Of a stretch of DNA of 64,000 nucleotides, positions 46,192-55,422 are shown one piece after another; within the stretch, counting starts at the first letter, position 1, and each line of letters starts with the position of its first letter. The DNA is from Microbulbifer donghaiensis (GTDB lineage: Bacteria > Pseudomonadota > Gammaproteobacteria > Pseudomonadales > Cellvibrionaceae), in NCBI RefSeq assembly GCF_900129095.1, contig NZ_FQVA01000004.1, forward strand, positions 1 through 64,000, written 5' to 3'. The position numbers were made by a program, and so were the translations under genes. The notes under the pieces are model-generated. The model worked only from the letters and a program-made list of their open reading frames with translations, was not told the DNA's origin and did not search any database.

Positions 46192-46989
46192 CTACAGCGT
46201 GATTTGCCCGCGCAGATAAGTGACGGCGCGACCGCGCATCAGTACTCGCTCACCGACCAATTCACATTCCAGCTCGCCGCCGCGCGCGGAAATCTGCCGC
46301 GCACGAAGACAGGTCTTGTCCAGTTCTGTCGCCCAGAAAGGTGTCAGCAGCGTGTGGGCGGAGCCAGTTACCGGATCCTCGTCGATGCCGATGGCCGGTG
46401 CGAAAAATCGGCTGACGAAATCGCAGTCGAAGTCGCCGCCGGCCGCAGTGCAGATGACGCCGCGGTAGGGCAGCGCGGCCACGGCGCGAAAGTCCGGCTG
46501 CAGTGCGGCCACCTGCGCGGCGTCGGCGAATTCCAGCACCACCATGTCGCGATTGCCCGCGGCGGCCAGGGCGCGCTGCGGCTCCGCGCCGAGTGCGGCG
46601 CGGTATTCGGGCCCCAGTGGAAGTGCCGCCGGCGGCTGCGCCGGAAAATCCATCTGGATCAGGTCGCCGGCGCGGCGCACCCGCAGCTCGCCGCTCCTGG
46701 TGAAGAAGCGGATCATCTCGGACTGGTAACCCAGTTCCGTCCACAGCAGGTGCGCGCTGGCGAGTGTGGCGTGGCCGCACAGTGGCACTTCCGCCGCGGG
46801 GGTAAACCAGCGCAGCTCGAAACCGTCCGTAGCCGGTACGGTAAAAGCGGTCTCGGCGAGGTTGTTTTCCGCGGCGATGGACTGCAGCAGGTCGTCTGCC
46901 AGCCATTGCTGCAGCGGTACCAGGGCGGCGGGGTTGCCGGCGAACAATATCGAAGTGAAGGCGTCGGCCTGATAGATCGGCAGTTGCAT
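46192..46989 (-). CDS. PhzF-family isomerase-like protein
   Basis: The 265-residue protein has the PhzF fold signature: QADAFTSILFAGNPAALVPL with the loop after it, ENNLAETAFTV (catalytic-type Glu), WFTPAAEVPLCGHATLASAH, and late DEDPVTGSAHTLLTPFW. True PhzF acts in phenazine synthesis, but no other phenazine gene is present, so this is a general family member with unknown substrate. AAGGA precedes ATG 46989. Confidence 0.88.
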   Translation of the reverse strand: MQLPIYQADAFTSILFAGNPAALVPLQQWLADDLLQSIAAENNLAETAFTVPATDGFELRWFTPAAEVPLCGHATLASAHLLWTELGYQSEMIRFFTRSGELRVRRAGDLIQMDFPAQPPAALPLGPEYRAALGAEPQRALAAAGNRDMVVLEFADAAQVAALQPDFRAVAALPYRGVICTAAGGDFDCDFVSRFFAPAIGIDEDPVTGSAHTLLTPFWATELDKTCLRARQISARGGELECELVGERVLMRGRAVTYLRGQITL

Positions 46990-47038
46990 GGAAAATCCTT
47001 TTCTCTGGGGCAATCGTCGGGCAATAAAAAAGGGGAAG

Positions 47039-47067
47039 CGCTGAACGCTTCCCCTTTGTATCAGAGC
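47039..47067. terminator. Terminator after the Pit transporter gene
   Basis: The arms AAAGGGGAAGCG and its complement flank a five-base loop. The minus strand ends in a long T-run, suited to the Pit–DUF47 unit. Confidence 0.9.
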
Positions 47068-47091
47068 GATCGCCTGGCGGCTAGCCGACTC

Positions 47092-48366
47092 TTAACCAAA
47101 AACGCCCTTGAAGAAAAAGAAGAACACTATCGCGAGTCCGGCGCCGGCGGGCAGGGTGACGACCCAGGACGCGGCAATGGTGGTGATCATGCGCAGGTTC
47201 AGCGCGCCGATGCCGCGCGCCAGGCCCACGCCCAGCACTGCCCCTACGAGGGTGTGGGTGGTGGAAATGGGCAGGCCGGTGCCCGACGCCAGCACTACCG
47301 TAGCGGCGGCACCCAGTTCGGCGGCGAAGCCGCGGCTCGGCGTCAGCTCGGTAATCTTTCTGCCGATGGTGGCCATCACCTTGAAGCCGTAGGTGGCGAG
47401 ACCGACGACGATACCCAGGCCCCCGAGCAGCAGGATCCAGGATGGCATGGTGGCCTTGGCGACCACGGCGCCGCTCTGGATGGTATTGACCACCGCTGCC
47501 AGCGGGCCCACCGCGTTGGCCACATCGTTGGAACCGTGGGCGAAGGCCATGGCACAGGCGGTGAAGATCATCAGGATCGCGAATACCCGCTCGACATTGG
47601 CAAAGCGGTTTTCCTTCTCGCGCTCCGGGTCGCGCTTGATGCGCTTCAGCATCGCCATGCCGACCGCCATCACCACCAGGCCCGCCAGTGCGGCGATGCC
47701 CGCGTCCTGCAGGAAGTTCAGCTTGATGTCCGCATCCTTCAATACGTGCTTGAGGCCCTTGGTCAGGGTGACCATGGCGATCATCCAGCCCACCGCAAAC
47801 ATATAGAAGGGGATGTAGCGCTTGGCGTTGGTGAACGGGTCTTCCGTATTCAGGATCAGTCGCTGCACGCTGCGGAACAGCAGGAACGAGATGGTGCCGG
47901 CGAGCACCGGGGATACCACCCAGCTGGCGACGATGCTGCCGACCTTGCCCCAGGACACCGCGTCCACGGAGATGCCCACGGCGGAGAAGCCGACGATGGC
48001 GCCGACGATGGAGTGGGTGGTGGAGACCGGCCAGCCGAGGATGCTGGCGATCATCAGCCAGGTGCCGGCGGCCAGCAGCGCCGACAGCATGCCGTACACC
48101 AACAACTGTGGCTGATCGACGAACAGTTCCGAATCGATGATGCCCTTGCGGATCGTCGCGGTCACTTCGCCGCCGGCCAGGTAGGCACCGGCGAACTCGA
48201 AGATCATGGCGATCAGAATCGCCTGCTTGATCGTCAGTGCACGTGAGCCCACCGACGTGCCCATGGCATTGGCGACATCGTTGGCGCCCACGCCCCAGGC
48301 CATAAAGAAGCCGAACACACAGGCCAGGATCAGCAGGATAGTGCCGTATTGACTGAGGATTTCCAC
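47092..48366 (-). CDS. Inorganic phosphate transporter, Pit family
   Basis: The 424-residue membrane protein carries the duplicated PHO-4 signature: GANDVANAMGTSVGSRALT near the N-terminus and HGSNDVANAVGPLAAVV in the second half. STTHSIVG and STTHTLVG repeats are also present. It imports phosphate with H+ or a metal. GTG 48366 has GGGGG upstream; the frame is open to 48447, but that part overlaps the DUF47 gene. Confidence 0.94.
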   Translation of the reverse strand: MEILSQYGTILLILACVFGFFMAWGVGANDVANAMGTSVGSRALTIKQAILIAMIFEFAGAYLAGGEVTATIRKGIIDSELFVDQPQLLVYGMLSALLAAGTWLMIASILGWPVSTTHSIVGAIVGFSAVGISVDAVSWGKVGSIVASWVVSPVLAGTISFLLFRSVQRLILNTEDPFTNAKRYIPFYMFAVGWMIAMVTLTKGLKHVLKDADIKLNFLQDAGIAALAGLVVMAVGMAMLKRIKRDPEREKENRFANVERVFAILMIFTACAMAFAHGSNDVANAVGPLAAVVNTIQSGAVVAKATMPSWILLLGGLGIVVGLATYGFKVMATIGRKITELTPSRGFAAELGAAATVVLASGTGLPISTTHTLVGAVLGVGLARGIGALNLRMITTIAASWVVTLPAGAGLAIVFFFFFKGVFG

Positions 48367-48377
48367 GGTGCGCCCCC

Positions 48378-49055
48378 TTAGCGTGCCAGCAACAGCTGTA
48401 AGCGGTTGCCCACGCTGTGGGCGCGGTCGGCCAGATCGCCAACCCATTCAATGATGCGGTAGAGGAACATCACGTCCACCGGCGGCAGGTCTTTCTCGAT
48501 CGCGAACAGCGCCGCGCGTATCTCGACCTCAAGCTTGTCGGACTTGCGCTCCAGGTCGTCCAGCTCCTCGGTCATGCGCTTGGCGATATCCACCTCGCGA
48601 CCGGCGAAGCCGCTCTCCAGCAGCTCGTCCAGCTCGTTGATTGCGTTCAGAGCCTGCGCCGAGGCGGCCACGGCGCTGGCGACAAATGTCTTCATCAGCG
48701 GCTGCAGAGACTCCGGAATCTGCATCTTGCGGCCAGTTGCCAGCCCGGCGATATCCTGGGCCGTGTTGGCCACTTCGTCCTGGGCGCGCAGCAGTTCCAG
48801 CAGGTCTGTACGGGAAACCGGCATAAACAGGCTGTCCGGCAGGTGCAGGCGCAGGTCCTTTTTGATGTCGTCGGCGCGGTTCTCGCTGGCGGAGATGCGC
48901 AGCTGAATCTTTTCCGCCTCCACAAGATCACCTTGCATCAGGGTATCGAAAAAGGGGATCAGGTCGGCTGAGGCCTCGTGAGCCGTAGCCATATGCTTCT
49001 CGATCGGTTTGATCGGCGAGCGGCCAAACAGGTTGGCGATATTGGTCAGGGGCAT
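48378..49055 (-). CDS. DUF47 (PhoU-like) Pit accessory protein
   Basis: The 225-residue helical protein matches the TIGR00153 DUF47 family: NIANLFGRSPIKPIEKHM at the N-terminus, DIKKDLRLHLPDSLFMPVSR in the middle, and VDVMFLYRIIEWVGDLADRA at the end. It is always paired with Pit transporters and probably tunes phosphate uptake. ATG 49055 has CGGAG upstream; 11 bases separate it from pit. Confidence 0.93.
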   Translation of the reverse strand: MPLTNIANLFGRSPIKPIEKHMATAHEASADLIPFFDTLMQGDLVEAEKIQLRISASENRADDIKKDLRLHLPDSLFMPVSRTDLLELLRAQDEVANTAQDIAGLATGRKMQIPESLQPLMKTFVASAVAASAQALNAINELDELLESGFAGREVDIAKRMTEELDDLERKSDKLEVEIRAALFAIEKDLPPVDVMFLYRIIEWVGDLADRAHSVGNRLQLLLAR

Positions 49056-49209
49056 GGTTAGCTCCGTTGCTCTGGATGCAAAATCGGCGGCATGGTACCC
49101 CAAGTTGCCGCAAATTCGGTAATTGGGCGGGAAGAGTGCGCTGTCGCCGCGCGCCGATAGAGCTACAATGCGCCGTCGACACCAAAAGAATAGATGATGG
49201 GGTTGCCCG

Positions 49210-50985
49210 ATGGCAGTGAGCAAAATGGCGGACAGATTGCTGGATCTACCCGGAATACTGGAGGATCTGGTCGCACAGGGCTACGTCAGCCGTATGGACG
49301 CCAACCGCCTGATCGGCACCCCGCGCACGGCCGAGCAGGCGCAGATGCACCCGCTCACCTACATCGCCAGTTGCGAGCTGGATAACCTCAAGCGCCCGGG
49401 CAAGTTGCTGGATACCGATACCCTGGCCCAGTGGCTGGCGGATACCTCTTCCCACGGCCTCTACCATATCGACCCGCTGAAGGTGAATGTGGCCGCGGTG
49501 ACCGAGGTGATGAGCTTCCAGTTCGCCAAGCGCCACCAGATCCTGTGTGTGGAGGCGAACAAGGACATGCTGCTGGTGGCCACGGCCCAGCCGTATACCA
49601 GCGGTTGGGAGGAGCAACTGGAGCATACCAGTGGTCGCGCCGTGCAGCGGGTGGTGGCGGATCCGGCGGATATCCAGCGTTACTGCGTCGAGTTCTATTC
49701 CCTGGCCAACTCCATTTCCGGCGCCAGCGGTCTGAAGGGCAGTTCCGCGGCGGGCAACTTCGAGCAGTTGTTGGAGCTGGGCAAGCTCAAGGACCCGGAC
49801 GCGGACGACCAGCACATCGTCAACATCGTCGACTGGCTGCTGCAGCATGCCTTCGACCAGCGCGCCAGCGATATCCATATCGAGCCCCGCCGCAACGTCG
49901 GGCGCATCCGTTTCCGTATCGACGGTGTGTTGCACCCGATCCACGAACTGCCGGACCAGGTCAACGCCGCGGTGACCAGCCGCCTGAAGATCCTCGGCCG
50001 CATGAATGTGGCGGAAAAGCGCAAACCCCAGGACGGCCGCATCAAGACCAAGCGCCCGGATGGCAGCGAGGTGGAGCTGCGCCTGTCGACGCTGCCGACC
50101 GCCTTCGGCGAGAAACTGGTGATGCGGATCTTCGATCCCGAGGTGCTGGCGCGCTCCTACAGCGACCTGGGCCTCGGCGGCGACGACCTGGCGCGCTGGC
50201 AGACGATGCTGGCGCGCCCCAACGGCATAGTGCTGGTCACCGGGCCCACCGGTTCCGGTAAGACCACCACCCTGTACACCGGTCTCAAGCAGCTGGCCAC
50301 CAGCGAAGTCAATGTGTCCACCATCGAGGATCCGATCGAGATGGTGGAGGAGAGCTTCAACCAGACCCAGGTGCACCACGCCATCGGGCTCAATTTTGCC
50401 GCCGGTATCCGCACGCTGATGCGCCAGGATCCGGACATCATCATGGTGGGCGAGATCCGCGACCTGGAGACCGCGCAGATGGCGGTGCAGGCCGCTCTGA
50501 CCGGCCACCTGGTGATCTCCACGCTGCACACCAACGATGCGCCGACCGCGGTGACCCGCCTGCTGGACCTGGGCCTGCCTCACTATCTGCTTAAATCCAC
50601 GGTGCTGGGGGTGATGGCGCAGCGCCTGGTGCGCACCCTGTGCCCGGCGTGCAAGCGCAAGGACAAGGTCAGCGAGGAGGATTGGCAGGCGCTGGTGCGC
50701 CCGTGGAAGGCGCCGCTGCCGGAAACCGTCTACCGCCCGGAGGGTTGCCTGGAATGCCGCAACACCGGCTACCGCGGCCGCCAGGGCATCTACGAGATAC
50801 TGCCGTTCACCGAGTCGATCCAGGCACTGGTCACCGCCGACTGCGACCTGCAGCAGCTGCGCCGCCAGGCTATGCGCGAGGGCATGAACAGCCTGCGCCT
50901 GTCCGGCGCCAAGAAAGTGGCCGCCGGCATCACGACCGTGGCCGAAGTGCTGCGCGTGGCGCCGCCGCCGGATATAGCCTTCTAG
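49210..50985 (+). CDS. Orphan GspE/PilB-family secretion ATPase
   Basis: The 591-residue protein has an N-terminal GspE-N-like region (about 30–160) and a hexameric ATPase domain. The Walker A is GPTGSGKTTTLY (about 345–356), with RTLMRQDPDIIMVGEIRD (Walker B/Asp box), STLHTNDAPTAVTRL (His box), and a zinc tetracysteine CPAC...CLEC. Such ATPases drive type II secretion or type IV pili, but no other secretion gene is in the window. The partner system must lie elsewhere. Confidence 0.9.
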   Translation: MAVSKMADRLLDLPGILEDLVAQGYVSRMDANRLIGTPRTAEQAQMHPLTYIASCELDNLKRPGKLLDTDTLAQWLADTSSHGLYHIDPLKVNVAAVTEVMSFQFAKRHQILCVEANKDMLLVATAQPYTSGWEEQLEHTSGRAVQRVVADPADIQRYCVEFYSLANSISGASGLKGSSAAGNFEQLLELGKLKDPDADDQHIVNIVDWLLQHAFDQRASDIHIEPRRNVGRIRFRIDGVLHPIHELPDQVNAAVTSRLKILGRMNVAEKRKPQDGRIKTKRPDGSEVELRLSTLPTAFGEKLVMRIFDPEVLARSYSDLGLGGDDLARWQTMLARPNGIVLVTGPTGSGKTTTLYTGLKQLATSEVNVSTIEDPIEMVEESFNQTQVHHAIGLNFAAGIRTLMRQDPDIIMVGEIRDLETAQMAVQAALTGHLVISTLHTNDAPTAVTRLLDLGLPHYLLKSTVLGVMAQRLVRTLCPACKRKDKVSEEDWQALVRPWKAPLPETVYRPEGCLECRNTGYRGRQGIYEILPFTESIQALVTADCDLQQLRRQAMREGMNSLRLSGAKKVAAGITTVAEVLRVAPPPDIAF

Positions 50986-51142
50986 TGGCGTCCGGGGACC
51001 AATTAGAAATCCCGGTGGCGGCCCTGCTGCCGGTGGCCGTTTGCTCAACAGCCTGATCGGCAATCGTTTCACAAACGCCCCCCGGCATCAGGGCCTTCGC
51101 ATTGAGCTCCGCTATTCTTTGCCACTGATTCTTTGCCCGTAT

Positions 51143-51164
51143 AGGAGCGGCCGATGGCCGCGAT
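51143..51164 (+). other. REP-like hairpin before glnE
   Basis: AGGAGCGGCCGATGGCCGC contains GCGGCC/GGCCGC arms around GAT. It shares the GGAGCGGCC core with other short intergenic hairpins, in the 191-base gap before glnE. Confidence 0.5.
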
Positions 51165-51176
51165 AGGAAGTCGAAA

Positions 51177-54029
51177 ATGCCGCTATTCAAAAGCTGCCCT
51201 GCCGAATTTATTTCACAGCTTGGAGACCGCTGGAGCCACTGGTGCGACTCCGCGGGCGAGGAGCAGGTCGCAACAGCCGAAGCGCTGTTGCAGGATGACT
51301 CCTTACAGCTGGCACTGGCGCGCAGTTTCATCGGCTCCGATTTTCTCTACCAGCAGTGCTGCCGCCAGCCGCAGCTGTTGCCGGATCTGCTGCAAAGCGC
51401 CGATCTGGGCCTGGTGGCGATCGATATCGACGCGCTGGAAGACGAAGGGGCACTTGACCGTCACTTGCGCCTGTTGCGCAACCGCGTCACCGCCGAGGTG
51501 ATCTGGCGTGACTTCGCCGGCCAGTGGGATATTCCGCGGGTCTGTCTGCGGCTGACAGAACTGGCCGAGCAGTGCATACAGGCGGCGCAGGTGTGGCACC
51601 ACCGCCAGCTGGTGGCGCGCTACGGCGTACCGCGCGATCGCGACGGCAATGCCCAGTCGCTGGTGGTGCTGGGGATGGGCAAGCTGGGTGCCTGCGAACT
51701 GAATCTGTCATCGGATATCGATCTGATATTCGCCTACCCGGAACCGGGTGAGACCGACGGCGAGCAGAGCATCGAAAACCAGAAATTCTTCCAGCGCCTC
51801 GGCCAGCGCCTGATTAAATCCCTGGACGCACTCACCGCCGACGGTTTTGTGTTCCGCGTCGATATGCGCCTGCGGCCCTACGGCGACAGCGGCCCGCTGG
51901 TCAGCCACTTTGCCGCACTGGAGGACTACTACCAGACCCAGGGGCGCGAGTGGGAGCGCTACGCGATGGTCAAGGCGCGGCCGGTGGCCGGCGACGAGGC
52001 GGTGGCGGCGGAACTGATGGAACTGCTGCGCCCCTTCACCTACCGCCGCTATATCGACTTCAGTGCCATCGACGCGCTGCGCGAAATGAAGGCGCTGATC
52101 CAGCGCCAGGTGCGCGCCCGCGGCCTGACCGACAACATCAAGCTCGGCCGCGGCGGCATCCGCGAGGTGGAGTTTATCGCCCAGGCCTTTCAGCTGATTC
52201 GCGGCGGTCGCGAACCGGCGCTGCGCGAGCGCAACCTGTTGAAGCTGTTGCCGCTGCTGGAGCAGGACGGCCACCTGGAATCCGGCTCGGCCGCACGGCT
52301 GTCTGCGGCCTATCTGCTGCTGCGCCGGGTGGAACACGCCCTGCAGGCGGAGCGGGATCAGCAGACGCAGACATTGCCGGCCGATGAGGAGCGCCGGCAC
52401 CGTCTGGCGTTCGCGCTGGGTCGCGACGGCTGGCAACAGTTGCAGGAAGCGCTGACTGAAGCGCGGGTGGTAGTGGAGCGCGAGTTCGATGCGGTCATAG
52501 CGCCGCCGGAGGAGATCGCCGAACCCAGCGCGGCGGAGGAGTGGGAGGGGCTCTGGCTCAGCTGTGCCGATGACGCCAGTGCAGCGGCCAATCTGCGCTC
52601 GCTCGAGGAGGGCGGTTATGGGGCGCCGCGCGAGGCGCTGGATCTGCTGGCGGATCTGCGTGGGTCGCCCATGGTCGCCGCGCTGCCCGCGGCGTCACGC
52701 GCGCGCCTGGATCAGACGATGCCGCTGCTGCTGGCCGCAGCCGCGCAGGAGCAGGAACCGCTGCTGGCGCTGTCGCGGGTACTGCCGCTGATTCGTTCCG
52801 TATTGCGCCGCAGCGCCTACCTGGTGCTGATCAATGAGAACCCGCCGGTACTCAGCCAGCTGCTGCGCCTGTGCAGCGCCAGTCCCTGGATCGCCGAGCA
52901 GCTGGCGCGCCACCCGATACTGCTGGACGAGCTGCTGGATTCCCGCCGGCTGCTGGCGCCTTCCTCCGCGGCGGATATCGCCGATGAGCTGCGCCGCGAG
53001 ATGCTGCGCGTCGATCCCGCCGACCTGGAGGCGCAGATGGAAGCGCTGCGCCACTACAATCAGAGCCAGAGCCTGCGCACTGCCGCGCAGGAAGTCAGCG
53101 GCGTGCTGCCGCTGATGAAGGTCAGCGACGCCCTGACCTGGCTGGCGGAGGCGATACTGCAGCAATCACTGGAGCTGGCCTGGGGGCAGATGGCGGAGAA
53201 ACACGGGGTGCCGCCCGGGACTTCGGCGGAGGATACGCGCTTCGCCATCATCGCCTACGGCAAGCTCGGCGGCCTGGAGCTCGGGCACGGTTCGGATCTG
53301 GATATTGTCTTCGTGCACGACGCCGATCCACAGCAGTACACCGACGGTGCCAGCAGTATCGACAACCTGCGCTTCTACACCCGTCTGGCGCAGCGGCTGA
53401 TTCACATCCTGCAGACCCGCACCCTGAGTGGCCCCCTGTACGAGGTGGACACGCGGCTGCGCCCGTCCGGCAATTCCGGCCTGCTGGTGACATCCATGAC
53501 GGCCTTCGAAAAATACCAGCGCGAGAGCGCCTGGACCTGGGAGCACCAGGCGCTGGTGCGCGCGCGGCCGGTGGCCGGCAGTGCGCGGCTCTGTGCGGAC
53601 TTCGAACGGCTGCGCCTGCAATTGCTTTGCGAGGCGCGGGACGAGAATAAATTGCGCGAAGAAGTGGTCGCGATGCGCGATAAAATGCGTGCGCACCTGG
53701 ATAAGAGCAATGATAAAAACTTCGATCTGAAGCAGGGGCCGGGCGGTATTGTCGATATCGAGTTTTTGGTTCAATATGCTGCACTGGCCTGGGCGCAACG
53801 AGCGCCGTCGATAGTGCGCTATACCGACAATATCCGCATTCTCGAGAGTCTCATTGACGCGGGCCTGATGCCGGCCCACCAAGCCGAGCATCTGATCGAC
53901 GCCTACAAAGCCTACCGATCTGAAGGTCATCGCCTGGCATTACAACAATTGCCGGGAGTAGTTAACGGTGACCAATTCACAGCGGAAAGAAAGACCGTTC
54001 AGAAAAACTGGCAGCAATTGTTCGGCTGA
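51177..54029 (+). CDS. glnE: Bifunctional glutamine synthetase adenylyltransferase/adenylyl-removing enzyme
   Basis: GlnE adds AMP to, and removes it from, glutamine synthetase in response to PII. The 950-residue protein has the two nucleotidyltransferase domains: GMGKLGACELNLSSDIDLIF in the N-terminal half (deadenylylation) and AYGKLGGLELGHGSDLDIVF in the C-terminal half (adenylylation). Each is followed by an RxxxDxRLRP segment and a helical domain. ilvE follows 69 bases later. Confidence 0.97.
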   Translation: MPLFKSCPAEFISQLGDRWSHWCDSAGEEQVATAEALLQDDSLQLALARSFIGSDFLYQQCCRQPQLLPDLLQSADLGLVAIDIDALEDEGALDRHLRLLRNRVTAEVIWRDFAGQWDIPRVCLRLTELAEQCIQAAQVWHHRQLVARYGVPRDRDGNAQSLVVLGMGKLGACELNLSSDIDLIFAYPEPGETDGEQSIENQKFFQRLGQRLIKSLDALTADGFVFRVDMRLRPYGDSGPLVSHFAALEDYYQTQGREWERYAMVKARPVAGDEAVAAELMELLRPFTYRRYIDFSAIDALREMKALIQRQVRARGLTDNIKLGRGGIREVEFIAQAFQLIRGGREPALRERNLLKLLPLLEQDGHLESGSAARLSAAYLLLRRVEHALQAERDQQTQTLPADEERRHRLAFALGRDGWQQLQEALTEARVVVEREFDAVIAPPEEIAEPSAAEEWEGLWLSCADDASAAANLRSLEEGGYGAPREALDLLADLRGSPMVAALPAASRARLDQTMPLLLAAAAQEQEPLLALSRVLPLIRSVLRRSAYLVLINENPPVLSQLLRLCSASPWIAEQLARHPILLDELLDSRRLLAPSSAADIADELRREMLRVDPADLEAQMEALRHYNQSQSLRTAAQEVSGVLPLMKVSDALTWLAEAILQQSLELAWGQMAEKHGVPPGTSAEDTRFAIIAYGKLGGLELGHGSDLDIVFVHDADPQQYTDGASSIDNLRFYTRLAQRLIHILQTRTLSGPLYEVDTRLRPSGNSGLLVTSMTAFEKYQRESAWTWEHQALVRARPVAGSARLCADFERLRLQLLCEARDENKLREEVVAMRDKMRAHLDKSNDKNFDLKQGPGGIVDIEFLVQYAALAWAQRAPSIVRYTDNIRILESLIDAGLMPAHQAEHLIDAYKAYRSEGHRLALQQLPGVVNGDQFTAERKTVQKNWQQLFG

Positions 54030-54098
54030 ATCACCGATTCGCCGACGCGTCTTCTGCCATGCGATTAAACTGTTTTTCAGGATCTGTAGGAGTTTTCC

Positions 54099-55061
54099 AT
54101 GTCTTTTGCCGACCGCGACGGCGTTATCTGGTTTGACGGCGAGTTGGTTCCCTGGCGCGACGCGCGCGTGCACGTCCTCACTCATACCCTGCACTACGGC
54201 ATGGGGGTCTTCGAGGGCGTGAGGGCCTACGAGACAGAGAGTGGTACCAGCATCTTCCGCCTGCAGGATCACACCCGGCGACTGTTCCGCTCCGCCAAAA
54301 TCATGAACATGTCCATGCCCTTCGATGCCGAACAGCTCAACGAGGCGCATAAGCTGGTGGTGCGCGAGAACAATCTGCACGAAGCCTACCTGCGGCCGAT
54401 GGTCTTCTACGGCTCCGAGGGTATGGGTTTGCGTGCCGACGCCCTGCAGTCCCACGTGATCGTTGCCGCCTGGGAGTGGCCCAGCTATATGTCGCCGGAG
54501 GCGCGCGAGCTGGGTATCAAGGTGAATACCTCCTCCTATACCCGCCATCACGTCAATATCAGCATGTGCAAGGCGAAAGCCAACGGCAACTACATCAATT
54601 CCATGCTGGCGCTGCAGGAGGCCATCCGCAACGGCTGCGAAGAGGCGCTGCTGCTGGACCCGGAGGGTTATGTGGCGGAAGGCAGTGGCGAGAATATCTT
54701 TATCGTCAGCGACGGTGTGCTCTATACGCCGGAGCTCACCTCCTGCCTGGACGGTATCACCCGCAACACCGTGATCGAGCTGGCGCGGGAGTGCGGCTAC
54801 CAGGTGGTGGAAAAGCGCATCACCCGCGATGAGGTCTATATCGCCGACGAGGCTTTCTTTACCGGCACGGCGGCGGAGGTACTGCCGATCCGCATGCTCG
54901 ACGGCCGCACCATCGGCGCCGGTCGCCGCGGGCCCATCACCAAGCGCCTGCAGGGGCTGTATTTCGATGTGGTACAGGGTCGCAGCCAGGCCCACCTCGG
55001 CTGGCTGAGCGATGTTTCAGACTCCGGCCTCGGCGAGACGGGCCGGCTGGCGGCAGTCTAG
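54099..55061 (+). CDS. ilvE: Branched-chain amino acid aminotransferase
   Basis: This PLP transaminase completes leucine, isoleucine and valine synthesis. The 320-residue product (E. coli: 309) has HYGMGVFEGVRAYET, PLP Lys160 in CKAKANGNYINSM, EGSGENIFIV and DGITRNTVIELARECG. The extra length is a C-terminal tail. glnE–ilvE order is conserved in Pseudomonas. Confidence 0.95.
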   Translation: MSFADRDGVIWFDGELVPWRDARVHVLTHTLHYGMGVFEGVRAYETESGTSIFRLQDHTRRLFRSAKIMNMSMPFDAEQLNEAHKLVVRENNLHEAYLRPMVFYGSEGMGLRADALQSHVIVAAWEWPSYMSPEARELGIKVNTSSYTRHHVNISMCKAKANGNYINSMLALQEAIRNGCEEALLLDPEGYVAEGSGENIFIVSDGVLYTPELTSCLDGITRNTVIELARECGYQVVEKRITRDEVYIADEAFFTGTAAEVLPIRMLDGRTIGAGRRGPITKRLQGLYFDVVQGRSQAHLGWLSDVSDSGLGETGRLAAV

Positions 55062-55422
55062 GTCGCGATTTTCGCGGCCCGCCGCCTCGCGTCCGGGCAC
55101 CGGTGTGCGATCGCTCACACCGGTGCCGGTCTTCGCTAGAGCCTTGGCGCAACTTTTCGTAGAATAGCCATCCCTCGACTGTGCAGCAGGCGACAGTCGG
55201 GCGATGGTTTTTTCGTTTGTCACTGCCTGCATGCTGCGAACACCCAGCGGGCGCGGAGCGGTTTGTGACGGCGCAGACTTCAGGGAGGAGTGTCGGATTA
55301 TCAGCGGGCGAGTCCTGCCGCCACATCAACTATGACGGTTGTGCAGCGGGGCCGATATATGCCCATAAGGCGGTCGGCGCAGTGCCCGGCCTGTCAGCGA
55401 CTTCGCATTACGGGAGCGGGTT
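55062..55422. other. Intergenic region between ilvE and the O-antigen ligase gene
   Basis: This 361-base gap has a strong 12-bp hairpin GGCACCGGTGTG (55096–55107 with 55116–55127) without a T-run. A second stem CGACTGT/ACAGTCG (55176–55199) is followed 8 bases later by TTTTTT. These probably end ilvE transcription. No credible ORF or clear promoter was found. Confidence 0.5.

Noticed and set aside
46192-46989. Phenazine biosynthesis
   Set aside because: Only a PhzF-fold protein is present; no other phz gene is seen, and PhzF relatives are widespread.
46204-48246. Open frame of 680 codons on the plus strand opposite phzF and pit
   Set aside because: It is low-complexity (His/Gly/Gln-rich) and antisense to two clear genes.
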